This document shows positions 1 through 6,195 of a stretch of 36,604 nucleotides of DNA, piece after piece. The notes under the pieces were generated by a model. The model was not told the origin of the DNA. It worked only from the letters and a program-made list of their open reading frames with translations, and searched no databases. Source of the DNA: CALGFH01 sp036003705 (GTDB lineage: Bacteria > Actinomycetota > CALGFH01); the NCBI GenBank assembly GCA_036003705.1, contig DASYSE010000074.1:1-36604 (forward strand), in the 5' to 3' direction. Positions within the stretch are counted from its first letter, which is position 1. Each line of letters begins with the position of its first letter. The translations under genes and the position numbers were made by a program.

Positions 1-585
1 GACCTCCCGCTTGGCGCCCTGGTAGCCGGCCACATCCGCAAAGGTGGTATCGGGCCGCTCGGCATCAAACACCCTGGCCCGCGACCGGCCAATCCCACCA
101 AGCCCACCCATCCCCGCCAACTGCCGCCGAGTCGCCCGGCCCAGGTAGATGAAGATGGCCACGAACACCAGCAGCGGCAGCAGGCCGAGCAGCACCGAGC
201 CGAGCGACGTCCGCGGCCCGACGGCCTTGACCTCGACCTTCTGGTCGTTCAGGAGCCTGGTGAACTCGGTGTCCTCCAGGTTGGTCGGGTAGGAGGACTC
301 GAACCGGGTGCCGTCCTTGAGCTTGCCCTCGATGTGGCCGTCGGAGCCGATCTCCACCGACTGGACCTGACCGGCCCTGATCTTGTCCTTCAGCCCTGGC
401 GCGTAGCTCAGGTCGGTGACCCGGCCCTGCTCCATCTGGTTGGGGAGCAGCAGCAGCACGAGGCTGAGCAGCAGCCCGATCGGCAGCAGCCAGCTCCGCC
501 AGCGCGGCGGGGGCGGCGGCGCCGGGCTGGGCGGCCGGTCGGGTGGCGGACCCGACTTCGCCTTGTTGCTGAGATGGCGGTGCAT
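1..585 (-). CDS. ftsH: ATP-dependent zinc metalloprotease FtsH, N-terminal part (cut by window edge)
   Basis: First 195 codons of a membrane-anchored AAA+ protease that extracts and degrades membrane and some cytosolic proteins. Visible are a proline-rich cytoplasmic N-terminus (about residues 12-28), a first membrane segment (33-47), an extracytoplasmic domain that reads like FtsH_ext, and a second membrane segment (about 135-158). The fragment ends at TFADVAGYQGAKREV, the FtsH linker into the AAA module (family form FxDVAGxxxAKxEL). The ATPase and HExxH zinc protease lie outside the window. The start is the ATG at 585; a GGAGGAG sits about 12 bases upstream, somewhat far. The reading frame stays open above this ATG without a better start. 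The long proline-rich head before the first membrane helix is more extended than in E. coli FtsH. The family call is secure from the linker motif plus topology. Confidence 0.88.
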   Translation of the reverse strand, partial: MHRHLSNKAKSGPPPDRPPSPAPPPPPRWRSWLLPIGLLLSLVLLLLPNQMEQGRVTDLSYAPGLKDKIRAGQVQSVEIGSDGHIEGKLKDGTRFESSYPTNLEDTEFTRLLNDQKVEVKAVGPRTSLGSVLLGLLPLLVFVAIFIYLGRATRRQLAGMGGLGGIGRSRARVFDAERPDTTFADVAGYQGAKREV

Positions 586-691
586 CGTAACCGTGGGCTC
601 CTCCGCGGGCGGCAGCTCGATATCTGCCCACGGTAGCGCCGGTTGCCCGGAAACGTGGCCGCGAACTTTGGAGCGTGTCGAACGGCTGGCG

Positions 692-1237
692 TCAGCCGCT
701 GTAGGGGACCCGCCGGTCGGCCGGGACGTCGGCCAGGCGCGGGTTCTTCTGGTCACGCTCGGAGAGGACCGGCTGCTCGTCCGGCCAGGGGATCCCGAGG
801 TCGGGATCGTTCCAGGCGACGCCCAGCTCGTCGGTGCCGTCGTACTCGCCGGTGACCAGGTAGGTCATGACCACATCGTCGTGGGCGTAGAAGCCGTGGG
901 CGACCCCCTCGGGGATGTAGATGGCGAGGTCCTCGCCGCCGCCCTGCTGCAGGCTGGTGTGCTTGCCTTCGGTCGGCGACCCGATGCGGGTGTCGAGCAG
1001 CACCGTCGTCACCTTGCCCTGCTGCACGAACCACAGGTCGGCCTGGCGGCGGTGGTAGTGGAGGCCGCGCAGCACCTTTGGGGCCGAGTCCGACCGGTTG
1101 CCCTGCACCATCGGGGTGGCAAAGGGCAGCCAGGAGCTGCGGTAGGTCTCGAGGAAGCGCCCGCGCTCGTCGCTGTGCACCTGTGGACGGATCAGCCAGA
1201 CGCCCGGGATCTCGCTCGACTCGACCACGTCCGCCAT
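692..1237 (-). CDS. dTDP-4-dehydrorhamnose 3,5-epimerase family protein (RmlC-like cupin)
   Basis: About 181 residues of an RmlC-type cupin. RmlC converts dTDP-4-keto-6-deoxyglucose to dTDP-4-keto-L-rhamnose. Family marks are RGRFLETY near the N-terminus, the catalytic-His motif RGLHYH, IPEGVAHGF carrying the second conserved His, and the C-terminal GVAWNDPDLGIPWP. The usual QAKLVRV stretch reads QADLWFV, so the Lys conserved in classical RmlC seems replaced. This suggests a divergent epimerase subfamily, possibly acting on another nucleotide sugar. The chosen ATG (1237) has a GGAGGAGGG purine run about 8 bases upstream; an in-frame GTG at 1258 is a poorer alternative. No other dTDP-sugar gene is in the window, so the pathway cannot be named. 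It is divergent from the membrane protein at 1343. Confidence 0.82.
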   Translation of the reverse strand: MADVVESSEIPGVWLIRPQVHSDERGRFLETYRSSWLPFATPMVQGNRSDSAPKVLRGLHYHRRQADLWFVQQGKVTTVLLDTRIGSPTEGKHTSLQQGGGEDLAIYIPEGVAHGFYAHDDVVMTYLVTGEYDGTDELGVAWNDPDLGIPWPDEQPVLSERDQKNPRLADVPADRRVPYSG

Positions 1238-1304
1238 CGCTGCCCCCTCCTCCCCCACGGTGCCCTCGCGTGAGGCTACTAGCGGTGACCTGCGCGCGCA
1301 AAGC

Positions 1305-1343
1305 GTGACGCCAGGGTTGCGCGCCTTCTAGACTACCGGCCCA
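1305..1343 (+). promoter_or_regulatory. Candidate leaderless promoter for the GT-C-like gene
   Basis: GTGACG (1305-1310) and TAGACT (1329-1334) are separated by 18 bases and resemble sigma-70/HrdB -35 and -10 elements (4/6 and TAnnnT). The -10 ends 8 bases before the ATG at 1343, so transcription would begin at or within two bases of the start codon. No Shine-Dalgarno is present. This fits leaderless initiation, common in actinobacteria, but it was found by eye only. Confidence 0.4.
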
Positions 1344-2569
1344 TGGGATCGTTCGAGCGTTTCAAGACGAAAACTCATTTCAACTCGCTCAAGCGGGTCG
1401 TCGGCATCACCGCGCTGGCCGCGCTGGCGGTGAAGCTGCTGGTGGTCGCGCTGGCCACCGCCGCCGGCGGGGGCACGCCCCTGGATCTGCTGGCCCGGGT
1501 GCCGGCCGGCGTCGCCGACCTCGGCGCGGCCCTGCTGGTGTTCGAGGTGCTCCGCTCCCGCCGGCCCTTGCAGCTGGCCGTCCGCTCGGCGGTGCTCGTG
1601 GCGGCCAGCCCGGTGCTGCTGGTCGCCTCGGGGATCCACGGCGACCCGGCTGGCGTGGCCGTCGCCCTGCTCCTGCTGGCCATGTACCTGCTGGTCGACC
1701 GGGACGCCCCGCTGGTCGCCGGCATCGCGCTCGGGATCGCGTCCCGGATCGAGCCGATGGTCCTGCTCGCCGCCCCGGTGGCCATGGCGGCGGCCATCAC
1801 CGGCCGGGCCGATGGCCCGGAGCCCGACCGCAACGCTGGGCGCTCCATGCTGGTCCACTTCACCGGCGCCCTGGCCGGCGCGCTGTTCGCCGCCTGGGTG
1901 CCGGCACTCGCCTGGGACTGGGACTCGCTCACCACCGGGCAGGGCGGCGGCTCGGCGCCCGGCGGCCTTGGGCCGCTCTGGGTGCTCACCCTGTCGCCGG
2001 ACCGGGGTCTGGCCGGCTGGCTGCTCGGCTCCGGTCGCCCGCTGGTGCTGGCTGTGGCCGTGCTGCCGGCCGTCGTATGGGTGCGGCGCAGGCCCCGCCG
2101 GGTCTACGCCGCCGTCGGCCTCGCCCTGCTCACTCCCCTTGCCCTCAGCCCTGCCTGGTCCCCCAGGGACCTGGTCTGGCCGGCGGTGTTCGGCTACCTG
2201 GGGGACGCCAGGTGGGCCAGCATCTACGCCGCTGTCGCCGGGGCCACCCTGCTGTGGACCTCCACCTGGTGGGGGTCTGGCCTACCCTGGCACGGCGCCA
2301 TCACCTCCGGAGCGGTCCCGACCGGCCCGGTGGCCGGCCTCGGCCTGGTCGTCTGGGTGGTGCTGTGCTCCTGGCTGGTGCTCGGCTGGCGCACGGTCGC
2401 GGTCGAGGCCAGGCAGCACGGGTCGGGCCGCCAGCCGCGGGCGGCCGCCGGCCAGCAACCGGACCGGCCGGAGGGGCCAGCCCGCCGGCCGCCCGCCTCC
2501 GTACGACCCACGGCTCGCCAGGGGCACGGCACCAGCCCCTCCAGGCGGTCTGTGAGCCTGCCGAAATAG
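1343..2569 (+). CDS. Polytopic membrane protein, GT-C glycosyltransferase-like
   Basis: 408 residues. After a short cytoplasmic head there are roughly nine to ten hydrophobic segments up to about residue 345, then a hydrophilic tail of about 60 residues rich in Arg, Pro and Gln. The stretch SGIHGDPAGVAVALLLLAMYLL, a loop with His-Gly-Asp followed by a helix, resembles the HGxxD/HGN loop of polyprenol-phosphate-dependent mannosyltransferases of the GT87/DUF2029 type. That is the main reason for the GT-C suggestion; the N-terminal acidic pair of canonical GT-C enzymes is not evident. If correct it would transfer a lipid-linked sugar on the outer face of the membrane. It could instead be an unrelated integral membrane protein. 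The start ATG lies 8 bases after a -10-like TAGACT with no ribosome site, suggesting a leaderless mRNA. Two hairpins follow the stop. Confidence 0.55.
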   Translation: MGSFERFKTKTHFNSLKRVVGITALAALAVKLLVVALATAAGGGTPLDLLARVPAGVADLGAALLVFEVLRSRRPLQLAVRSAVLVAASPVLLVASGIHGDPAGVAVALLLLAMYLLVDRDAPLVAGIALGIASRIEPMVLLAAPVAMAAAITGRADGPEPDRNAGRSMLVHFTGALAGALFAAWVPALAWDWDSLTTGQGGGSAPGGLGPLWVLTLSPDRGLAGWLLGSGRPLVLAVAVLPAVVWVRRRPRRVYAAVGLALLTPLALSPAWSPRDLVWPAVFGYLGDARWASIYAAVAGATLLWTSTWWGSGLPWHGAITSGAVPTGPVAGLGLVVWVVLCSWLVLGWRTVAVEARQHGSGRQPRAAAGQQPDRPEGPARRPPASVRPTARQGHGTSPSRRSVSLPK

Positions 2570-2573
2570 TAGA

Positions 2574-2592
2574 TCGGGGCCAGAGGCCCCGA
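2574..2592 (+). terminator. Hairpin terminator after the GT-C-like gene
   Basis: TCGGGGCC-AGA-GGCCCCGA: perfect 8-bp stem with a 3-base loop, starting four bases after the stop codon. No U-tract follows, as is usual in high-GC actinobacteria. Confidence 0.55.
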
Positions 2593-2598
2593 CCCGGA

Positions 2599-2620
2599 CT
2601 GGCGGCTCGCGGAGCGCCAG
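2599..2620 (+). terminator. Second hairpin upstream of cheW-like gene
   Basis: CTGGC-(G)-GCTC-GCG-GAGC-GCCAG forms a 9-bp stem with a one-base bulge and a 3-base loop. It follows the first hairpin by six bases. It may reinforce termination or be a leader structure for the gene at 2646. Confidence 0.4.
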
Positions 2621-2645
2621 CCCCGCCAGAAGGACGGTCCTGAAG

Positions 2646-3083
2646 GTGCTCGAGCCCGGCATGGAGCTGCTGCTGTTTCGCCTCGGCGACCGCGGCTACG
2701 CCTCTCCGCGCGAGCGGGTCCGCGAGGTGATCGACGTCGGCGCCGGCCAGCCGGCCGTGCCCGGGCTCTCCTCGTCCAGCCTCGGCGGGCTCGGCGGCGG
2801 CCAGCGACCGGTCGCCCTGGTCAGCCTCCGGATCGCCCTCGGCCTGCCGGACCGGGGGCCCGAGGGCCGCATCCTGGTGGTGGCCACCCGCCACGGTCCG
2901 GTCGGCTTCCTGGTCGACGAGGTGGCGCGGGTGATGCGCTACGATCCCGCGTTCTGCCGACCCCAGCCCAACCGGTTCGCCAGCGGCTACGTGACCGCCA
3001 GCTTCCACGCCCTCGGCGGCACCTGGCTGGTGATCGACTGGGACGCCATCCGCCTTCCGGCCGGGATCACCACTCCTCGCTGA
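2646..3083 (+). CDS. CheW-like domain protein (orphan)
   Basis: 145 residues, close to a full single CheW domain. CheW couples chemoreceptors to the CheA kinase. The pattern is an opening beta strand (MELLLFRLGDRGYA), then RERVREVID matching the xxxVxEVI segment of CheW, a central strand pair (RPVALVSLRIALGLP) at the place of CheW's VPVIDLR, then ILVVATRHGPVGFLVDEVARVM matching the family's xxGLxVDxVxxV region. The GTG start at 2646 has GAAGGACG upstream; an ATG at 2661 is also possible. No cheA, receptor or flagellar gene is present, and it stands alone between hairpins. It could serve a distant chemosensory system or a CheA-like kinase controlling something other than motility. The family call rests on this pattern alone. 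Confidence 0.7.
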   Translation: MLEPGMELLLFRLGDRGYASPRERVREVIDVGAGQPAVPGLSSSSLGGLGGGQRPVALVSLRIALGLPDRGPEGRILVVATRHGPVGFLVDEVARVMRYDPAFCRPQPNRFASGYVTASFHALGGTWLVIDWDAIRLPAGITTPR

Positions 3084-3088
3084 CGTCC

Positions 3089-3108
3089 TCCCGCCGTGGA
3101 CGGCGGGA
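3089..3108 (+). terminator. Hairpin terminator after cheW-like gene
   Basis: TCCCGCCG-TGGA-CGGCGGGA: perfect 8-bp stem with a 4-base loop, beginning five bases after the stop codon and followed by TT. Confidence 0.6.
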
Positions 3109-3199
3109 TTCCCGGGCGCAGCGGTCCACCTCCGGCCCGAACGCCTGGGCCCAGCTGGCTGGGCGGTAGCATAGGGAGGACGCCATCCCGAGGAGTGCC

Positions 3200-3703
3200 G
3201 TGCCCAGCGACCCGACCAGCCGCCAGTTCCGCGACAGCGTCGGCATGTTCACCACCGGCATCACCGTGATCACGGCCAGGTCGGAGCGGTTCGGGCACGG
3301 CATGACGGCCAGCGCCTTCGCCTCGGTCTCGCTTGACCCGCTGCTGGTGCTGGTCTGCGTGGTCCGCGACGCGCTGATGCACAAGGTGCTGGACGAGGTC
3401 GGCCGCTTCGCGGTGTCGGTGCTGGCCGCCGACCAGGAGGACCTGGCCAGGTATTTCTCGGACTCGGGGCGGCCGATGGGAATGCCCCAGTTCCTGCCGG
3501 TGGCCTGGCACGCTGCCCCGGTCACCGGCGCGCCCCTGCTGGACGGCGCCCTCGCCTACCTCGAATGCGACGTCGAGGCGGCCTACGGCGGCGGCGACCA
3601 CACGGTGTTCCTGGGGCGGGTCCGCTGGGTCGAGCGGGCCAAGCCCGACGGCGACCCGCTGCTGTACTTCGGGGGCCGCTACCGGCGCCTGGAAGATCGG
3701 TAA
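3200..3703 (+). CDS. Flavin reductase domain (FMN-binding split-barrel) protein
   Basis: 167 residues of the HpaC-type flavin reductase family, which use NAD(P)H to reduce FMN or FAD, usually for a partner monooxygenase. Family marks: RDSVGMFTTGITVITA at the N-terminus, then GMTASAFASVSLDPLLVLVCV, the FMN-phosphate loop (family form GxTxSSFxSVSLxPPLVxxxV), then RFAVSVLAADQEDLA and the C-terminal YFGGRYRRL. The start is GTG at 3200 with GAGGAG (3190-3195) just four bases upstream. The gene is monocistronic, with a hairpin terminator upstream and a convergent MFS gene downstream. No obvious oxygenase partner is in the window, so the substrate is unknown. Confidence 0.88.
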   Translation: MPSDPTSRQFRDSVGMFTTGITVITARSERFGHGMTASAFASVSLDPLLVLVCVVRDALMHKVLDEVGRFAVSVLAADQEDLARYFSDSGRPMGMPQFLPVAWHAAPVTGAPLLDGALAYLECDVEAAYGGGDHTVFLGRVRWVERAKPDGDPLLYFGGRYRRLEDR

Positions 3704-3706
3704 GGC

Positions 3707-3720
3707 GCGGTGTTCACCGC
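3707..3720 (+). terminator. Short hairpin between convergent genes
   Basis: GCGGT-GTTC-ACCGC, five base pairs with a tetraloop, starts four bases after the flavin reductase stop. It lies between two convergent genes and could act in both directions. Weak. Confidence 0.3.
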
Positions 3721-3798
3721 CGGGCCGGCGATGGCGCGACCACACAGGTCAGCTTCGGCGCCACCGTCGACCTGATGCCGAGCTGGCGGCCCCGTAGG

Positions 3799-4971
3799 TC
3801 AGCGGCGCACCACGGCGAGGGCGGCCAGCCCGAGCAGGCCGCCCAGCAGCCAGAACGGGGCCGAGACCCCACCGGCGCCGGCGACCAGGCCGGCCGCCGC
3901 CGGGGTGGCCACCTGCCCGAAGCGGTTGCCGGTCAGGCGGATGGCGAGCGCGGTGCCGCGGGCGTTGTCCGGCACCGCATGGACGACCATGCTCATCGTG
4001 AGCGGCTGCCCGATGCCGAGGAGGAAGCCGGCGGCGGCGAGCAGGACGGCGAGGACGGGGGTGCGGCCCGAGATCGGCAGGGCCGCCGTCAGCAGCGCCG
4101 AGCCGGCGGCGCTGACGGCCAGCAGCCGGACCCGGCCGAGGAGCCCGACCATCCAGGGGATCAGAAGGCGCGACAGGATCGAGGTGGCGGCGCGCAGGCT
4201 GAGCAGGGCGCCGACCACCCCGGGCCCGATCCCGCGCTGCTCCCCGAGGACCGGCAGGTAGGCGGTGAGCACGTCGACGGTGGCCAGGATGGCCAGGCTG
4301 GCGAACATCCCGGCCGGCACGCCCCTGGCGCTGATCAGCTGGCCAGCCCGCAGGGCACGCGCCGCTCCGCGCTCCGGCCGCGCTGTCCGTCCCCGCAGGT
4401 CGGCGCGCCAGGAGGCGGGGAGGGCGAGGGCCACCAGCCCCGCCGCGACGAGGAAGCCTCTCGTGGTCGCGTCCTCCAGCGAGCCGTCGCCGGCCGAGGT
4501 CAGGACGAGCCCTGCCATTGCCGGCCCGATGAGCTGGCCGAGGGAGGCCGCGGCGGCGTACAGACCGAAGTCCCGGTCGTGCAGGGCGTCGTCCGATTGG
4601 CGGGCGATCAGGCTCTGCCCGGCCAGGGTGAGGGCGAGGTGGCCCAGGCCCAGCACGGCGCTGGCCAGCGCGAGCTGCGCCAGGGTGCCGGCGAACCCCA
4701 GCAGCGCGCAGGCCACCGAGGCCAGCGCGATCCCGCCGGCGAGCAGGAATCCCGGCCGCCACCGGTCGGCGGCACGGCCAAGGGGCAGGGCGACGACCAG
4801 CGGGACGAGGGCGAAGGCGGCGGTGATCAAGCCGACGGCCCGCGGGTCGGCCCCGAGGGCCAGCGCCCGGTAGGAGGTGACCGGACGGGCCAGGAACAGG
4901 GCCGCCTGGGTGAGCGTGACCCCCACCAGGACCCTGGCCAACCATGGTGGAAGCTTCGGCGGTGCCCTCAC
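3799..4971 (-). CDS. MFS transporter
   Basis: 390 residues with about twelve hydrophobic segments in two halves separated by a charged loop (around RADLRGRTARPERGAARALR). The loop between helices 2 and 3 reads PLGRAADRWRPG, the MFS motif A (GxLaDrxGrR type), identifying the superfamily. The second half opens with LISARGVPAGMFASLAILATVDVLTAYLPV. The substrate cannot be read from sequence; the architecture resembles drug- or metabolite-efflux members. The start is GTG at 4971, which overlaps the upstream rraA-family stop by four bases (GTGA), so the two genes are probably translationally coupled. The frame stays open for more than 300 bases further upstream, but that region is the rraA gene read in another frame, so the longer version is rejected. 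Confidence 0.85.
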   Translation of the reverse strand: MRAPPKLPPWLARVLVGVTLTQAALFLARPVTSYRALALGADPRAVGLITAAFALVPLVVALPLGRAADRWRPGFLLAGGIALASVACALLGFAGTLAQLALASAVLGLGHLALTLAGQSLIARQSDDALHDRDFGLYAAAASLGQLIGPAMAGLVLTSAGDGSLEDATTRGFLVAAGLVALALPASWRADLRGRTARPERGAARALRAGQLISARGVPAGMFASLAILATVDVLTAYLPVLGEQRGIGPGVVGALLSLRAATSILSRLLIPWMVGLLGRVRLLAVSAAGSALLTAALPISGRTPVLAVLLAAAGFLLGIGQPLTMSMVVHAVPDNARGTALAIRLTGNRFGQVATPAAAGLVAGAGGVSAPFWLLGGLLGLAALAVVRR

Positions 4972-5432
4972 ACGACGACGACGCCGTCCGCGTCGCTGTA
5001 GAGGTGCTCGCCGGGGCGGAAGGTCGTGCCGCCGAAGCTGACCGGGAGGTCGACCGTGCCGGCCCCCAGCTTGGTGCTCTTGCGCGGGTTGGATCCGAGC
5101 GCCTTGATTCCGATGTCCAGGCCGCGGAGCGCCTCCACGTCGCGGACGGCGCCGTTGACCACCAGCCCGGCCCAGCCGTTGGCCTGCGCCAGCCCGGCGA
5201 TCAGGTCGCCGACCAGGGCCGTGTGCAGGGAGCCGTCGCCGTCCACGACCAGCACGGCGCCGTCGCCCGGCTCGGAGAGGACCCGTCTGACCAGCACGTT
5301 GTCCTGGAAGCATTCGACCGTCCGGATCGGCCCGTGGAAGCGTGACCGCCCACCGAACTGGCGGAGCTGGAGGTCGCAGCTCTGCAGCGCCTCCCCGTGC
5401 TGGTCGACCAGGTCCGCCGTCCGGAAGTCCAT
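4968..5432 (-). CDS. rraA: RraA family protein (RNase E regulator-like / class II aldolase-type)
   Basis: 154 residues, the length of short RraA proteins. Family marks: the N-terminal TADLVDQHGEALQSCDLQL, ALVGDLIAGLAQANGWAGLVVNGAVRDVEAL, then KALGSNPRKSTKLGAG and the C-terminal GGTTFRPGEHLYSDADGVVV. E. coli RraA inhibits RNase E, but many family members with the NGxxRD motif are Mg-dependent 4-hydroxy-4-methyl-2-oxoglutarate aldolases or oxaloacetate decarboxylases. Here the Arg and Asp of NGAVRD are present. The gene overlaps an MFS transporter and sits next to a carboxylate uptake island, so a metabolic role is at least as likely as RNase E regulation. The ATG at 5432 has GGAG eight bases upstream. 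Family certain; biochemical role uncertain. Confidence 0.88.
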   Translation of the reverse strand: MDFRTADLVDQHGEALQSCDLQLRQFGGRSRFHGPIRTVECFQDNVLVRRVLSEPGDGAVLVVDGDGSLHTALVGDLIAGLAQANGWAGLVVNGAVRDVEALRGLDIGIKALGSNPRKSTKLGAGTVDLPVSFGGTTFRPGEHLYSDADGVVVV

Positions 5433-5443
5433 CCCGTCTCCGT

Positions 5444-5499
5444 TTGTATACTTGTGTTCAAGATCGAGCTGGACGAGGCCTCGGCACGCTTGTATGCAA
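5444..5499. promoter_or_regulatory. Candidate operator pair upstream of rraA
   Basis: TTGTATACTT (5444-5453) and TTGTATGCAA (5490-5499) lie in the 94 bases between rraA and the response regulator gene, 46 bases apart. Both resemble the TnGTnnnACnA half-palindromes bound by FadR-subfamily GntR regulators. The stretch is AT-rich against its surroundings. On the minus strand TATACA (5450-5445) could also be a -10 for rraA, though no convincing -35 is seen. Inference by eye. Confidence 0.3.
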
Positions 5500-5526
5500 C
5501 TGTACGCGGGCTCGCCGCCGAGGAGC

Positions 5527-6195
5527 TCAGGACGTGCGCCAGCGGTAGCGCCGCTCGGGCCGACCGGCGGCCCCGTAGCGCAGCCGGACCTTGACCTTGC
5601 CCGTCTCGGCGAAGAACTCGAGATAGCGCCGGGCGCTGATGCGCGACAGGCCGGCCAGGGTGGCGCACTCGGAGGCCGAGAGGTCGGACGGAGCGTCGCG
5701 GAGCACGTTCCGGACCAGCTCCGCGGTCTCGGTGCTGAGCCCCTTGGGCAGCGGCCTGGACAGGGTCTTGGCGCCGAACACCCGGTCGACGTCCGACTGG
5801 GCGGCCGCCGTGACCCCGGCCAGGTGGTGGTGGGCGGCGGCGTAGTGCTCGAGGCGTTCGCGCAGGGCGTCGTACTCGAACGGCTTGATCAGGTAGTTGA
5901 CCACGCCGCCCCGCAGGGCCCTGCGGACGGTGTCGACCTCGCGGGCGGCGGTGATCACCAGCACGTCGACGTCCGGGGTCTCGGCGCGGAGCCGTTCCAG
6001 CACCTCAACGCCGTTCCGGTCGGGCAGGTAGATGTCGAGCAGCACCAGGTCCGGGTGCAGCTCGTGGACTGCCCGCAGCGCGTCGGCGCCGGTGTGGACC
6101 ACCCTGGCGACCTCGAACCCCGGCGTCCGCCCGACGAACGCCGCGTGGATCTTGGCGACCATGAAGTCGTCGTCGACGACCAGGGTGGAGATCAC
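5527..6195 (-). CDS. CitB/DcuR-type response regulator
   Basis: 222 residues. The receiver domain (1-120) has the acidic pocket DDD at 8-10, phosphoacceptor Asp54 in LVLLDIYLPD, Thr82 and Lys104 in YLIKPFEY. A linker follows, then a C-terminal helix-turn-helix (about 165-210, ASECATLAGLSRISARRYLEF), the layout of CitB/DpiA/DcuR regulators that answer di- and tricarboxylates. It is cotranscribed with, and overlaps by four bases, the kinase at 6192-7778. The divergent tctCBA operon is the likely target: CitA/CitB-type pairs next to tripartite tricarboxylate transporter genes usually control them. RGGVVNYLIKPF is typical of this subfamily. Confidence 0.9.
   Translation of the reverse strand: MISTLVVDDDFMVAKIHAAFVGRTPGFEVARVVHTGADALRAVHELHPDLVLLDIYLPDRNGVEVLERLRAETPDVDVLVITAAREVDTVRRALRGGVVNYLIKPFEYDALRERLEHYAAAHHHLAGVTAAAQSDVDRVFGAKTLSRPLPKGLSTETAELVRNVLRDAPSDLSASECATLAGLSRISARRYLEFFAETGKVKVRLRYGAAGRPERRYRWRTS

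Noticed and set aside
3565..5001. Long open plus-strand frame (about 478 codons) opposite the MFS gene
   Set aside because: Low-complexity Gly/Arg/Gln/Glu translation with no family match; it is the antisense shadow expected in very GC-rich DNA, and the MFS gene on the other strand is clear.
4972..5313. Extension of the MFS frame upstream of 4971
   Set aside because: It overlaps the well-supported RraA-family gene and reads as Arg/Gly low complexity.
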